A program made the translations under genes and the position numbers. Below, piece by piece: positions 33,542 through 41,915 of a stretch of 48,466 nt of DNA; position 1 is the first letter of the stretch; each line of letters begins with the position of its first letter. Below the pieces are notes generated by a model that saw only the letters and a program-made list of their open reading frames with translations, was not told where the DNA came from and ran no database searches. The stretch is taken from contig MKRV01000281.1 of NCBI GenBank assembly GCA_001897995.1, forward strand, positions 11,784-60,249, given 5' to 3'. The DNA comes from Alphaproteobacteria bacterium 65-37. GTDB lineage: Bacteria; Pseudomonadota; Alphaproteobacteria; Reyranellales; Reyranellaceae.

Positions 33542-34021
33542 ATGGCCGCGAAATTTTCACTCGATTCTTTCGACAAGAAGATTCTGGATTGCCTGCAGGA
33601 CGATGCCGACATGGCGCTGGCCGAGGTCGCCCGCCGCGTCGGCCTGTCGACCACGCCGTGCTGGCGGCGGATCAACCGTCTGCAGGAGGCGGGCATCGTG
33701 CGGGCGCGGGTGGCCTTGCTGGATCGCAAGTCGGTGAACGCCGCCGTGACGGTGTTCGTGGCCGTCCGCACCTCGCAGCACAACGCCCAGTGGCTCGGTC
33801 GCTTCGCCAAGGCCATCGCGTCCTTTCCGGAAGTGATGGATTGCTACCGGATGAGCGGTGAGATCGACTACTTGATCCGCCTCGCCCTGCCCGACATCGA
33901 AGCCTATGACGCCTTCTACAAGCGGCTGATCGCCCGTGTCGAACTGTCGGACGTCACCTCGATGTTCGCCATGGAGGAGATCAAGTCGACCACGCGGCTC
34001 CCGCTCAACTACCTCCCCTGA
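33542..34021 (+). CDS. Lrp/AsnC-family transcriptional regulator
   Basis: A 159-residue regulator. The N-terminal helix-turn-helix (about 10-55, DKKILDCLQDDADMALAEVA then RRVGLSTTPCWRRINRL) has the standard Lrp spacing. The C-terminal RAM domain contains VMDCYRMSGEIDYLIRLALP, the usual G-x-x-D/Y core for ligand binding and oligomerisation. It probably senses an amino acid. The 2-hydroxyacid dehydrogenase follows after 148 bp with its own possible promoter, so co-regulation is uncertain. A dyad just upstream suggests autoregulation. Confidence 0.92.
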   Translation: MAAKFSLDSFDKKILDCLQDDADMALAEVARRVGLSTTPCWRRINRLQEAGIVRARVALLDRKSVNAAVTVFVAVRTSQHNAQWLGRFAKAIASFPEVMDCYRMSGEIDYLIRLALPDIEAYDAFYKRLIARVELSDVTSMFAMEEIKSTTRLPLNYLP

Positions 34022-34169
34022 AGCGGATCCTGGCCGGCTGGAGGCGGCCTGCCGTGTGAAAATCCGTTTCGACTGTCGCGTTTTCGCGGAAAAGGAACCC
34101 GTACTGGCGCCTCGTGGCGGCGGCCTCTAGGATCGCGCCCGTTCGTTCGGCAAGACTGCAGGGGAAACG

Positions 34170-35153
34170 ATGACCACGGGCAAGAATCGCAAGAAAGTAC
34201 TGATCGTCGGCCGCATGCCAGAGGCCGGGATCGACGTGCTGAAGAAGCGCGACGACGTCGACTACGAGGTCCTGACCGACGATACGGTGCCGAGCCTGCA
34301 TCCCAAGCTGAAGGACGCCAACGCGGTCACCCTGGGCGCCACGCCGTTCCGTCAAGCCGAGCTCGATGCCGCGCCGGGCATGATGGTGGTGGCCCGTCTC
34401 GGCGTCGGCTTCGACGCCGTCGAAATCCCCGCGCTCAACAAGCGCAAGATCCCGCTGATGACCACGGGCATCGCCAACTCGGTCTCGGTGGCCGAACACG
34501 CGATGTACATGATGCTGGCCTCCGCGCGCCTGGTGAAGAAGTATGACCGCTTCGTGCGCGAAAAAGGCTGGGGCCAGCGGCTGTCCGACCTGCCGGCCGA
34601 TCTCTCCGGCAAGTCCGTCCTGGTGGTCGGCATGGGCCGCATCGGCTCACGGACCGTCAAGCGCTGCTTCGCCTTCGACATGGAGGTCTTCGTGCTCGAT
34701 CCGAACATCTCCGAAGCCGAGATCAAGAAGGCGGGTGGCACCAAGGTCACCGACCTCAAGGCGATCCTGCCCAAGATGGATTTCGTCTCCATCCACTGCC
34801 CCAAGGCACCGGAGACGGTGAACATGTTCAACGCCGAGACGCTCGGCCTCATGAAGCCCGAGGCCTTCCTGGTGAATACGGCACGCGGCGGCATCGTGAA
34901 CGAGGACGCGCTCTATGCGGCGCTGTCGAGCGGCAAGCTGCGCGGTGCCGGTCTCGACGTGCTCGACAAGGAGCCGCCGGATCCCGCCAACAAGCTGTTC
35001 GGCCTGGAGAACGTGATCCTCAGCCCGCACATGGCCGGCGTCACCAAGGAGGCGAGCGACCGCATGGCCGTCACCGCCGTCGAGAACATCCTGAGCGTCT
35101 TCGACGGCCGGCCGAACGCCGCCAACGTCGTGAATAAGGAAGTGTTGGGCTGA
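34170..35153 (+). CDS. D-isomer-specific 2-hydroxyacid dehydrogenase
   Basis: A 327-residue NAD(P)-dependent dehydrogenase. The pattern runs RLGVGFDAVEI, then the nucleotide fold GMGRIGS at about 155-161, HCPKAPETVNM, the catalytic Arg in NTARGGIVNEDAL, Glu in LDVLDKEPPD and His in LSPHMAGVT. It fits the phosphoglycerate/glyoxylate reductase superfamily but lacks the C-terminal ACT domain of SerA. GGGGAAAC precedes the ATG. The 148-bp upstream gap has no gene; CTAGGAT at 34127-34133 is a weak -10 candidate. Substrate unknown. Confidence 0.92.
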   Translation: MTTGKNRKKVLIVGRMPEAGIDVLKKRDDVDYEVLTDDTVPSLHPKLKDANAVTLGATPFRQAELDAAPGMMVVARLGVGFDAVEIPALNKRKIPLMTTGIANSVSVAEHAMYMMLASARLVKKYDRFVREKGWGQRLSDLPADLSGKSVLVVGMGRIGSRTVKRCFAFDMEVFVLDPNISEAEIKKAGGTKVTDLKAILPKMDFVSIHCPKAPETVNMFNAETLGLMKPEAFLVNTARGGIVNEDALYAALSSGKLRGAGLDVLDKEPPDPANKLFGLENVILSPHMAGVTKEASDRMAVTAVENILSVFDGRPNAANVVNKEVLG

Positions 35154-35173
35154 CGCCGCAAGGGCGCGACAGC

Positions 35174-35392
35174 TCAACCCGACAAGATATCCTCGATCTC
35201 CGCATCGGTCGGAAAACGACCGGTGTCGCGGCGGGTGTATCTCAGTTCACCGTCGACCGTGACGTCGAACTGGCCGGATTTGCCGGGGCGCAGCTCGATG
35301 TCGGCGGCCCCCAGCTTTTCGAGGCGTTCCCTCACACGGAGGGCTTGCGGCTTGTAGCCTCAAGCGCCGCAGAATTCGATCAGCACTTTCAT
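35174..35392 (-). CDS. SelW-type selenoprotein (Rdx family) with in-frame UGA for selenocysteine
   Basis: A 72-codon frame from ATG at 35392 to TGA at 35174-35176, interrupted only by TGA at codon 11 (35360-35362). With that codon read as selenocysteine the N-terminus is MKVLIEFCGAUGYKPQALRV, giving a C8-G-A-U11 redox motif. CGAUGYK is the motif of vertebrate SelW, and the thioredoxin-like beta-alpha-beta-beta pattern follows (IELRPGKSGQFDVTVDGELR, then FPTDAEIEDIL). The rest of the frame has no stop and ends at a normal SelW length. A hairpin suitable for a bacterial SECIS lies 3' of the TGA. Selenocysteine use is inferred; the organism must have selA/B/C/D. No clear Shine-Dalgarno is seen. 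Confidence 0.88.
35329..35343 (-). promoter_or_regulatory. Candidate bacterial SECIS hairpin in the SelW-type gene
   Basis: On the mRNA strand CCCTC-CGTGT-GAGGG forms a 5-bp stem with a 5-base loop. The loop begins 21 bases after the UGA and has G at its second position, which fits the loose bacterial SECIS pattern as I know it. The lower stem is not well paired. Confidence 0.6.
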
Positions 35393-35439
35393 TCATCGAA
35401 GGTGGGCGCTTAAGCTCCCGCCGACAAGGGGGATCTACA

Positions 35440-36420
35440 ATGAAGTACGGACCGCTCGGCCGCTCGGGCCTGATCGTCAGCCGCATCTGCCTCGGCGGCA
35501 ATTCCTGGGGCGCCAAGGGCCGGCGCGGCTGGGGCAAGTTCGACGAATCCGAGGCACCGGCCTATTTCAAGCGCGCCCTCGATGTCGGCATCACTTTCTT
35601 CGACACCGCCGACACCTACAATTTCGGGCGGTCCGAGGAGATCATGGGCGCGACCCTCCTGAAGACGGTGCGGCGCGAGGAGATCGTGCTCTCGACCAAG
35701 GTCGGCATCCGCATGAGCGAGGTCGCCAACGACGTCGGCACTGGCCGCAAGCACCTGATGGCGTCGGTCGATGCCCAGCTGAAGCGCCTGCAGACCGATT
35801 ACATCGACGTCTACCAGGTCCACCGCCTCGATCCGCACACGCCGATCGAGGAGACCATGTACACGCTCGACCAGATCGTGCGCTCGGGCAAGGTGCGCTA
35901 CATCGGCGGCTCGACCATGCCGGCCTACAAGTTCGCGCAGATGGTGATGGTGGCCGACTGGAAGGGCTATGCCCGGCCGATAGCCATGCAGAACCTCTAC
36001 AACCTCGTCCAGCGCGAGGAGGAGCGGGAGATGAACCGGCTCTGCCACGAGCAGGGCGTCGGCCTCATCCCCTATTCGCCGCTGGCGCGGGGCTTTCTGG
36101 CGGGCAACCGCAGCAAGGACGGCGGCGGCAGCACCGAACGCTCGAAGAACGACACGGTGGTCCAGCCCGGTACCTACCGCGACTGCGACTGGGAAGTCGT
36201 CGAACGCCTGAAGAAGATCGCCGCGGGCAAGGGCGTCACGCCGGCCCAGGCCGCGCTCGCCTGGCTGCTGCACAAGCCCTATATGGGCGCGCCGATCATC
36301 GGGGCGACCGGGCTCGACCAGCTCACCTCGGCCGCCCAGGCGACCGACGTCGTGCTCACGGCCGAGGAGTGCCGGTCGCTCGAGGAGCCCTATCAGTTCC
36401 GTGTCTCACCGGCGAGCTGA
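35440..36420 (+). CDS. Aldo/keto reductase
   Basis: A 326-residue NADPH-dependent aldo/keto reductase. The catalytic tetrad is visible: Asp55 and Tyr60 in FFDTADTYNFGRSEE, Lys87 in STKVGI and His128 in YQVHRLD. IPYSPLARGFLAG and the phosphate-binding IIGATGLDQL at the C-terminus complete the fold. It resembles the YhdN/general stress protein 69 group. It is divergent from the selenoprotein gene (47 bp gap, with TTAAGCT as a weak promoter element), and its last 28 bp overlap the convergent MFS gene. Substrate unknown. Confidence 0.92.
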   Translation: MKYGPLGRSGLIVSRICLGGNSWGAKGRRGWGKFDESEAPAYFKRALDVGITFFDTADTYNFGRSEEIMGATLLKTVRREEIVLSTKVGIRMSEVANDVGTGRKHLMASVDAQLKRLQTDYIDVYQVHRLDPHTPIEETMYTLDQIVRSGKVRYIGGSTMPAYKFAQMVMVADWKGYARPIAMQNLYNLVQREEEREMNRLCHEQGVGLIPYSPLARGFLAGNRSKDGGGSTERSKNDTVVQPGTYRDCDWEVVERLKKIAAGKGVTPAQAALAWLLHKPYMGAPIIGATGLDQLTSAAQATDVVLTAEECRSLEEPYQFRVSPAS

Positions 36421-37604
36421 CTGCGTCGGCGGAGTGCCGCCGAGAACCACAGGGCAAGCAACGGCAGGAAAATGGCGGCCGCCCAGAAGATCGGCGGTGC
36501 GCCCCAGCGATCGACGATCGGCGCGGCGATGGGCACGCCGATCGCCTGGCCGATGAACAGGCAGAGGGCGAACAGCGCCATGCCGGCGCCGCGTGCTTCC
36601 GGCGCCATCTGCGTGCCGTTGGTCTGCAGCGTGTTGTGCAGCATGTAGAACGACACACCCGCGACTACGATGGCCGCGAACTCCACCTCGGCCGAGGGCG
36701 CCAGCGCCATGCCGGCAAAGGCCACGCCGAGGCCAAGCCCGCCCCAGGTGCAGAGGCCGCGCTCGCCAAGCAGGCGCACGAGATGGTGTGCCACCATCAC
36801 ATAGAGGAAACCGCCGACCCCGAAGGCCGCGACCGCGAGGCCGATGGCGGCGAAGCCCAGGCCGAAGCGCTGGTGCAGGTCGGCGCCGACGAAGGTGAAG
36901 GCGCCCCAGAAGAAGCCGCCCTCCAGAGCCACGACGATGATCACGGTGAGCGCCCAGGGCCGGCGCAACACCCGCAGCATCTGTCCCACCATCGAGCCCT
37001 GGCTGCGCTCGGGGCGGCGGGCGATCTCGGGCCGGGCGCGCATCACGGCGAACAGAGCGGCCCCGGCCAGGATGTAGATGACGGCCAGCACCCAGAATAC
37101 CGACCGCCAGCCCAGCCAGTCGCCGATCGCGCCGCCCAGCGCGGAGCCGGTCATCAGGCCGAGCGTCTGACCCGTCAGGAAGCGGGCGAGGGTGGCTTGG
37201 CGTCGTTCGTAACTGACATTGTCGCCCACCCAGGCGATGGCGAGCGGAATGATGGCCGAACTCGTGACCCCGGTCAGGAAGCGCGCCAGGGTCAGCATGT
37301 TCAGCGACGTCGAAAGTGCACCCAGCACGCAGCAGACCGCCGCGCCAATACAGGCCAGCGCCACGACGGGCATCTTGCCATAACGGTCACCGAACGGACC
37401 GTGCACCAGCACGAAGACGCCGTTGGCGAACAGGAAGGCGGTGGCCGCGATCGAGGCATCGCCGACCGTGACGGCGAAGCTGGCGGAAAGCTGCACGAGC
37501 AGGGGATCGATGACCCGCATGTTGGCCGCCGCCGCAAAGGCCGACACCGACAAAAGGACGATCGCGAGCGGCGGGGCGGCCGTCGGGGCGGCAGGGGCGG
37601 ACAT
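36393..37604 (-). CDS. MFS transporter
   Basis: A 403-residue major facilitator with about 12 hydrophobic segments. The motif between helices 2 and 3 is HGPFGDRYGKMPVV, a typical MFS motif A. LTGVTSSAIIPLAIAWVGD and ERRQATLARFLTGQTLG follow. The ATG at 37604 gives a normal start (MSAPAAPTAAPPLAIVLL), although the frame remains open further upstream. It resembles sugar-efflux and drug-efflux (DHA1) transporters. The substrate cannot be read. It is divergent from the TerC gene (79 bp). Confidence 0.9.
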   Translation of the reverse strand: MSAPAAPTAAPPLAIVLLSVSAFAAAANMRVIDPLLVQLSASFAVTVGDASIAATAFLFANGVFVLVHGPFGDRYGKMPVVALACIGAAVCCVLGALSTSLNMLTLARFLTGVTSSAIIPLAIAWVGDNVSYERRQATLARFLTGQTLGLMTGSALGGAIGDWLGWRSVFWVLAVIYILAGAALFAVMRARPEIARRPERSQGSMVGQMLRVLRRPWALTVIIVVALEGGFFWGAFTFVGADLHQRFGLGFAAIGLAVAAFGVGGFLYVMVAHHLVRLLGERGLCTWGGLGLGVAFAGMALAPSAEVEFAAIVVAGVSFYMLHNTLQTNGTQMAPEARGAGMALFALCLFIGQAIGVPIAAPIVDRWGAPPIFWAAAIFLPLLALWFSAALRRRSQLAGETRN

Positions 37605-37683
37605 CGCCCGCGGGCTTAGCGGGTCGGTCGCGTAAAAGAAAGGTCTCTTGGCCTGCAGCAGCAATGACTTATGGTGGGAGCTC

Positions 37684-38439
37684 ATGGAAGAGCTCCTCGT
37701 CCTTGCCCGCGATCCCCAAGCTTGGGCGGCGCTGGCCACGCTGGTGATCATGGAAGTCGTGCTGGGCATCGACAACCTGATCTTCATCTCGATCCTGACC
37801 AACAAGCTGCCGGAGGAGAAGCGGTCGGGGGCCCGACGGGTCGGTATCGGCCTGGCGGTGGTCCTGCGGCTCGGCCTGCTGGGCGGCGTCGCCTTCATCG
37901 TGCAGCTCACGGCGCCGATCTTCTCTCTGTTCGGCCATGCCTTCTCCTGGCGCGACCTGATCCTGATCGCCGGCGGCCTGTTCCTGATCTACAAGGCGAC
38001 CAGCGAGATTCACGATCACGTTACCGGCGAGGAAGAGACCGAGGCCACGACCGCCGGCGTCGCCGGCGTGACAGTCATGGGCGTGATCGGCCAGATCCTG
38101 ATCCTCGACCTGGTCTTTTCACTCGACAGCATCATCACTGCGGTCGGCATGACCGACCACATTCCGATCATGGTGATCGCCGTCGTCGTCGCGGTCGGCC
38201 TGATGCTGCTGGCGGCCGATCCGCTGGCACGCTTCATCGGCCACAACCCGACCATCGTCATGCTGGCGCTGGGCTTCCTGCTGATGATCGGGGCGACTCT
38301 GATCGCCGACGGCATGGGCGCCCATGTGCCCAAGGGCTACATCTATGCCGCCATGGCCTTCTCCGGCCTGATCGAGGCGCTGAACATGCTGGCCCGCCGT
38401 GCGCAGCGCAAACGACCGCTGCGCAAACGGCCCAAGTGA
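37684..38439 (+). CDS. TerC-family integral membrane protein
   Basis: A 251-residue membrane protein with seven or eight hydrophobic segments. The TerC motifs are clear: [20 protein letters not shown] near the N-terminus with the conserved acidic pair, and [19 protein letters not shown] in the middle. TerC proteins are linked to metal ion (often manganese) export. I chose the ATG at 37684 ([17 protein letters not shown]), with GGGAG upstream, over an ATG 12 codons earlier. The tail is basic ([14 protein letters not shown]). Confidence 0.92.
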   Translation: MEELLVLARDPQAWAALATLVIMEVVLGIDNLIFISILTNKLPEEKRSGARRVGIGLAVVLRLGLLGGVAFIVQLTAPIFSLFGHAFSWRDLILIAGGLFLIYKATSEIHDHVTGEEETEATTAGVAGVTVMGVIGQILILDLVFSLDSIITAVGMTDHIPIMVIAVVVAVGLMLLAADPLARFIGHNPTIVMLALGFLLMIGATLIADGMGAHVPKGYIYAAMAFSGLIEALNMLARRAQRKRPLRKRPK

Positions 38440-38482
38440 TGATGGACTGACAGAGGCTGCGGCGGCGCGTTAAGCTTGCGCC

Positions 38483-39244
38483 ATGAAGCTCGAGAATCGC
38501 GTTGCCATCGTGACCGGAGCCGCGTCGGGGATCGGCGCCGCCTCTGCCCGCCTGTTTGCCGCGGAAGGCGCCCGCGTGGCGCTGGTCGATCTCGACGAAG
38601 CAGGACTTCTCGATCTCGCCAACGAGATCGAAGCCGAGGGCGGCCACGCGCTGGCCATCGCGGCCGACGTCAGCCGCGCAGAGCAGGTGCGCGGCGGCGT
38701 CGCCCATGTGATGGAGAAATGGGGCCGCATCGACATCCTGATGACGGCGGCCGGCATCTCCCTCGGCGGTACGGTCGACACCGTCGACGAGACGACCTGG
38801 GACCGCACTTTCGACGTCAACGTCAAGGGCACCTACCTCTGGATCCACCACGCCATCCAGCCGATGATCGCCGCCGGGTCGGGAGCGATCGTGACGGTGG
38901 GCTCGCAGCTCGCCCAGTCGAGCCCGGGCCGCAACGCCGCCTATGTCGCCTCCAAGGGCGCCATCGCCTCCTTCACCAAGACCATGGCGGTCGACCATGC
39001 CGCGCAGGGCATCCGGGTCAATGCCCTGATGCCGGGCGTCATCGACACCCCGATGCCCGCTCGCTCGCTGACGCGCTACGCCGATCCCGAGGCGATGCGC
39101 AGCTTCTGGAAGCAGCGCCATCCGATCGGCCGCATCGGCAAGCCGGAGGAGGTTGCGCGCGCCGCCCTTTTCCTTGCGAGCGACGACTCGTCCTTCGTCA
39201 CGGGAACGCTACTGTTCGTCGACGGTGGCTGGACGGCACACTGA
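38483..39244 (+). CDS. Short-chain dehydrogenase/reductase (FabG-like)
   Basis: A 253-residue classical SDR. The cofactor motif TGAASGIG is at 11-18, VDLDEA suggests NAD, catalytic Ser141 is in VGSQLA, and Tyr154/Lys158 are in YVASK. The C-terminus reads VTGTLLFVDGG. It lacks the longer glycine loop of the two SDRs at 8-10 kb. The stop overlaps the PhyH start (TGATG), so it heads a probable three-gene operon with PhyH and the deacetylase. GCGTTAAGCTTGCGCC just before the ATG is the only visible upstream signal, and no Shine-Dalgarno is clear. Confidence 0.92.
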   Translation: MKLENRVAIVTGAASGIGAASARLFAAEGARVALVDLDEAGLLDLANEIEAEGGHALAIAADVSRAEQVRGGVAHVMEKWGRIDILMTAAGISLGGTVDTVDETTWDRTFDVNVKGTYLWIHHAIQPMIAAGSGAIVTVGSQLAQSSPGRNAAYVASKGAIASFTKTMAVDHAAQGIRVNALMPGVIDTPMPARSLTRYADPEAMRSFWKQRHPIGRIGKPEEVARAALFLASDDSSFVTGTLLFVDGGWTAH

Positions 39245-40086
39245 TGTCGAAGAAGCTCACCCCGGATCAGATCGCGCAATACGAGCGCGACGGCTATGTC
39301 TGCCCTGTCGACGCCTTCTCGGCGGAGCGCACGCGTGCCTGGCGCGACAGGCTCGAAACTTTCGAGCATGCCCAGGGCCAGAAGATGACCCGCGGCCACA
39401 ATTTCAAGCCGCATCTCCTCTTTCCCTGGGTCGACGAGATCGTGCATGCGCCTGAGGTGCTGGATGCGGTCGAGGACCTGATCGGACCGGATATCCGCCT
39501 GTTCCATCTTACGGTCTGGCCGAAGGATGCCGGCTCGGGCGCTTATGTGAGCTGGCACCAGGATGCGACTTACTTTGCGCTGGAGCCAGCCTGCCACGTG
39601 ACGGCCTGGGTGGCGCTGACCGACGCCCCGATCGAAGCGGGCTGCATGGAGGTCGTGCCGGGCTCGCACAAGCTCGGCCAGCTGCCGCATGGGGAGATGC
39701 AGAACCCCGACAATCTGCTGTCGCGCGGTCAGGAACTGGCCGTCGACGTCGATCGCACCAGGACGGCCTACATGCCGGTGAAGGCCGGCCAGTTCTCGTT
39801 GCACCACACGCATCTGGTGCACAATTCGCGGCCCAACCGCTGGCACGACCGCCGCATCGGGCTCGGCATCAGCTACATCCCGACCTGGGCACGCTGCACC
39901 TCGCCGACCCGCGTCACCGCGATGCTGGTGCGCGGCGAGGACAAGCACGGCCATTTCGACGACGAACGCCGCCCGGTCGAAGAGGCCGGCCCGCAGGAGC
40001 GTGCCTTCCATGCCGAAGCCGTGGCCCGCTTCCGCGCCATGAACGCCGGCGAGACCGAGAACAAGACGGCTGTGGTCAAACGCTAA
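39244..40086 (+). CDS. Phytanoyl-CoA dioxygenase (PhyH) family Fe(II)/2-oxoglutarate oxygenase
   Basis: A 280-residue PhyH-type oxygenase. Iron ligands are His105 and Asp107 in SWHQDATY and a late His193 in LVHNSRPNR; Arg196 or Arg199 may hold 2-oxoglutarate. The pattern AWVALTDAPIEAGCMEVVPG followed by SHKLG is typical of the family. Its ATG shares a base with the SDR stop, giving tight coupling. The polysaccharide deacetylase-like gene follows after 28 bp. Family members hydroxylate acyl chains, phosphonates or amino acid derivatives; the substrate here is unknown. Confidence 0.9.
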   Translation: MSKKLTPDQIAQYERDGYVCPVDAFSAERTRAWRDRLETFEHAQGQKMTRGHNFKPHLLFPWVDEIVHAPEVLDAVEDLIGPDIRLFHLTVWPKDAGSGAYVSWHQDATYFALEPACHVTAWVALTDAPIEAGCMEVVPGSHKLGQLPHGEMQNPDNLLSRGQELAVDVDRTRTAYMPVKAGQFSLHHTHLVHNSRPNRWHDRRIGLGISYIPTWARCTSPTRVTAMLVRGEDKHGHFDDERRPVEEAGPQERAFHAEAVARFRAMNAGETENKTAVVKR

Positions 40087-40114
40087 ACGAGTCGTCCTGA
40101 CGATGAGGGGACAA

Positions 40115-41026
40115 ATGCTGCGTCTGCCGTATCACGATCGCTACGCCTATTCGCCCATCACCGAACGCAAGGACTATTCCTGGCCCGACGGCAAGCGGCT
40201 GGCCGTCTATCTCGGGCTGAACATCGAGCACTTCGCCTACGGTACGGGCGACGGGCATCTGCTCACCGTCGCCAATCCGCCGCCCGATCCGCGCACCTTC
40301 GCCTGGCGCGACTACGGCAACCGGGTCGGCGTGTGGCGCTGCCTGGAACTGTTCGACGAGCTCAACCTGCCGGCCGCGCACCTGATCAACACCACGGTGT
40401 TCGACTATGCCCCGCAGATCGTCGACGCCCTGAAGGCGCGTGGCGACGAGTTCATCGGCCACGGCCGCACCAATGCCGAACGCCACGGCCATATGTGGGA
40501 ATCGGACGAAAAGCGCTTCCTCGAAGAAGTACGCGACGCCATCGAGAAGGCCTCGGGCCAGCGGCCGCGCGGCTGGATGGCGCCCTGGATGGCCTCGACG
40601 CGCTGGACACCCGATCTCCTCAAGGAGGTCGGCTTCGACTTCCTGATGGATTGGCCGGCCGACGACCAGCCGCTCTGGATGAAGACCCGCTCGGGGCCGC
40701 TGATGAGCGTGCCCTATCCGATCGAGATCAACGACAGCCCGCAGATCCTGGTGCGACACCATTCGCCCGAGGAGTTCCGCGACTTCATCATCGGCCAGTT
40801 CGAGGAGCTGCTGCGCCAGTCAGCCAAGCAGCCGCTGGTCTGCGGCATCGCACTCCACACCATGATCGTGGGCCAGCCCTATCGCCTCCGGATGCTGCGC
40901 GAGGCGCTGCAGCACATCGCCAACCATCCGCAGAAGGACAAGGTCTGGTTCACCCGTCCTTCGGCGATCTACGACCACTGCGCCGCCCTGCCCAAGGGCA
41001 CTATGGTGCCGCCGCCGGCCCCTTAA
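40115..41026 (+). CDS. Polysaccharide deacetylase-family (NodB-fold, PuuE-like) hydrolase
   Basis: A 303-residue NodB-fold protein. The usual TFDDG metal motif reads LGLNIEHFAYGTG, and downstream HGRTNAERHGHM and GWMAPWMAST match the allantoinase PuuE-like subgroup rather than true sugar deacetylases. I chose ATG 40115 (MLRLPYHDRYAYSP) since GAGGGGAC precedes it; an ATG four codons earlier is possible. PuuE-like members cleave cyclic or linear amides. It overlaps the pentapeptide gene stop by 4 bp (TTAA). Substrate unknown. Confidence 0.85.
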   Translation: MLRLPYHDRYAYSPITERKDYSWPDGKRLAVYLGLNIEHFAYGTGDGHLLTVANPPPDPRTFAWRDYGNRVGVWRCLELFDELNLPAAHLINTTVFDYAPQIVDALKARGDEFIGHGRTNAERHGHMWESDEKRFLEEVRDAIEKASGQRPRGWMAPWMASTRWTPDLLKEVGFDFLMDWPADDQPLWMKTRSGPLMSVPYPIEINDSPQILVRHHSPEEFRDFIIGQFEELLRQSAKQPLVCGIALHTMIVGQPYRLRMLREALQHIANHPQKDKVWFTRPSAIYDHCAALPKGTMVPPPAP

Positions 41027-41814
41027 TCCGGGCTGACCGACACGCCCAGCCGTTCGAGAAGCTCGGTCTGCTGGCTCTCGCCGATCGCCAGGCCGGCATA
41101 GCCCGACAGGACGGCGAGGTTGAGGCCGGAGATCGTCGAGCCACGCAGGTCAGCACGGGTCAGGTTCGCCCGTTCCCATTCCGCCTTTTCGATCGAGCAG
41201 CCGCGCAGGATGGCGTCGGTGAGGTCGACGTCGAAGAAGGCGGTGTCGACGAACTTGCAGGTCTGGAACTCGCAATGCGCCAGCGACACGCCGGCAAAGT
41301 CGGTGAAGGTGAAGTTGCAGGCCTCGAAACGGGCGCGCGTGACCACCACACGCCGCGAGATCGCCTTAGCGAAGCTCGAGCCGTTGAAGCGCACGCCGCG
41401 GAAACTGCATTCACGGGCCTTGAAATCGTGCAGGTCGCAGCGCTCGAACGCGCCGACGGCAAAGTTGCATTTCTCGGCTTCGACTTCCCTGAGGTCGCAG
41501 AAAGCGAACACGGCGCCCTTCTTGCTCTCGGGATCGAAGAAGCCGGCGCCCTCGAAGCGGGCGCCGGCAAACTTGCAACTGGCGAGGCGGACTGGTGAGA
41601 AGCGGCATTCCTTGAACTGGGCGCCGGAGAAGTCCGCGCCGCGCACATTCGGCAGGTCGAAGGCACAGTCTTCGAAGCGGCTCTCCGAGAGATCGAGCTC
41701 GTCGAGCGTTACTTCGGAGGTAATGGCGACCCCCTGGAAGACGCGGCCCGTCTTCAGCCGTTCCACGAGTTCGTCCTGACGAAGGGGCTTGCGCGCGGGA
41801 TCGGCTTTCGTCAT
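41023..41814 (-). CDS. Pentapeptide-repeat protein
   Basis: A 263-residue protein built largely of pentapeptide repeats, from about residue 38 to 240, of the form A(D/N/E)(L/F)xx. Examples are LDELDLSESRFEDC, ADFSGAQFKECRF, CNFAVGAFERCDL and ANLTRADLRGSTISG. Many repeats have Cys at the i-1 position. There is no signal or membrane segment. Such right-handed beta-helix proteins include DNA mimics such as Qnr, but no specific residues prove that here. It is convergent with the deacetylase-like gene and divergent from the cyclase. Confidence 0.9.
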   Translation of the reverse strand: MTKADPARKPLRQDELVERLKTGRVFQGVAITSEVTLDELDLSESRFEDCAFDLPNVRGADFSGAQFKECRFSPVRLASCKFAGARFEGAGFFDPESKKGAVFAFCDLREVEAEKCNFAVGAFERCDLHDFKARECSFRGVRFNGSSFAKAISRRVVVTRARFEACNFTFTDFAGVSLAHCEFQTCKFVDTAFFDVDLTDAILRGCSIEKAEWERANLTRADLRGSTISGLNLAVLSGYAGLAIGESQQTELLERLGVSVSPD

Positions 41815-41915
41815 CGGATTGTCCTTGTCGAGGGTTGCCGTTGTAACGGCTTTGGCGGTCCTCGTCCCGCCCGATGCTGTCCCCTATTGCCGCTGATGCT
41901 CGGAGTATCCCGTCG

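Noticed and set aside
35174..35392. Reading the SelW-like gene as a pseudogene or sequencing error
   Set aside because: The only stop is at the known selenocysteine site of the family, the rest of the frame is intact, and a SECIS-like hairpin follows. Not fully excluded without sel genes.
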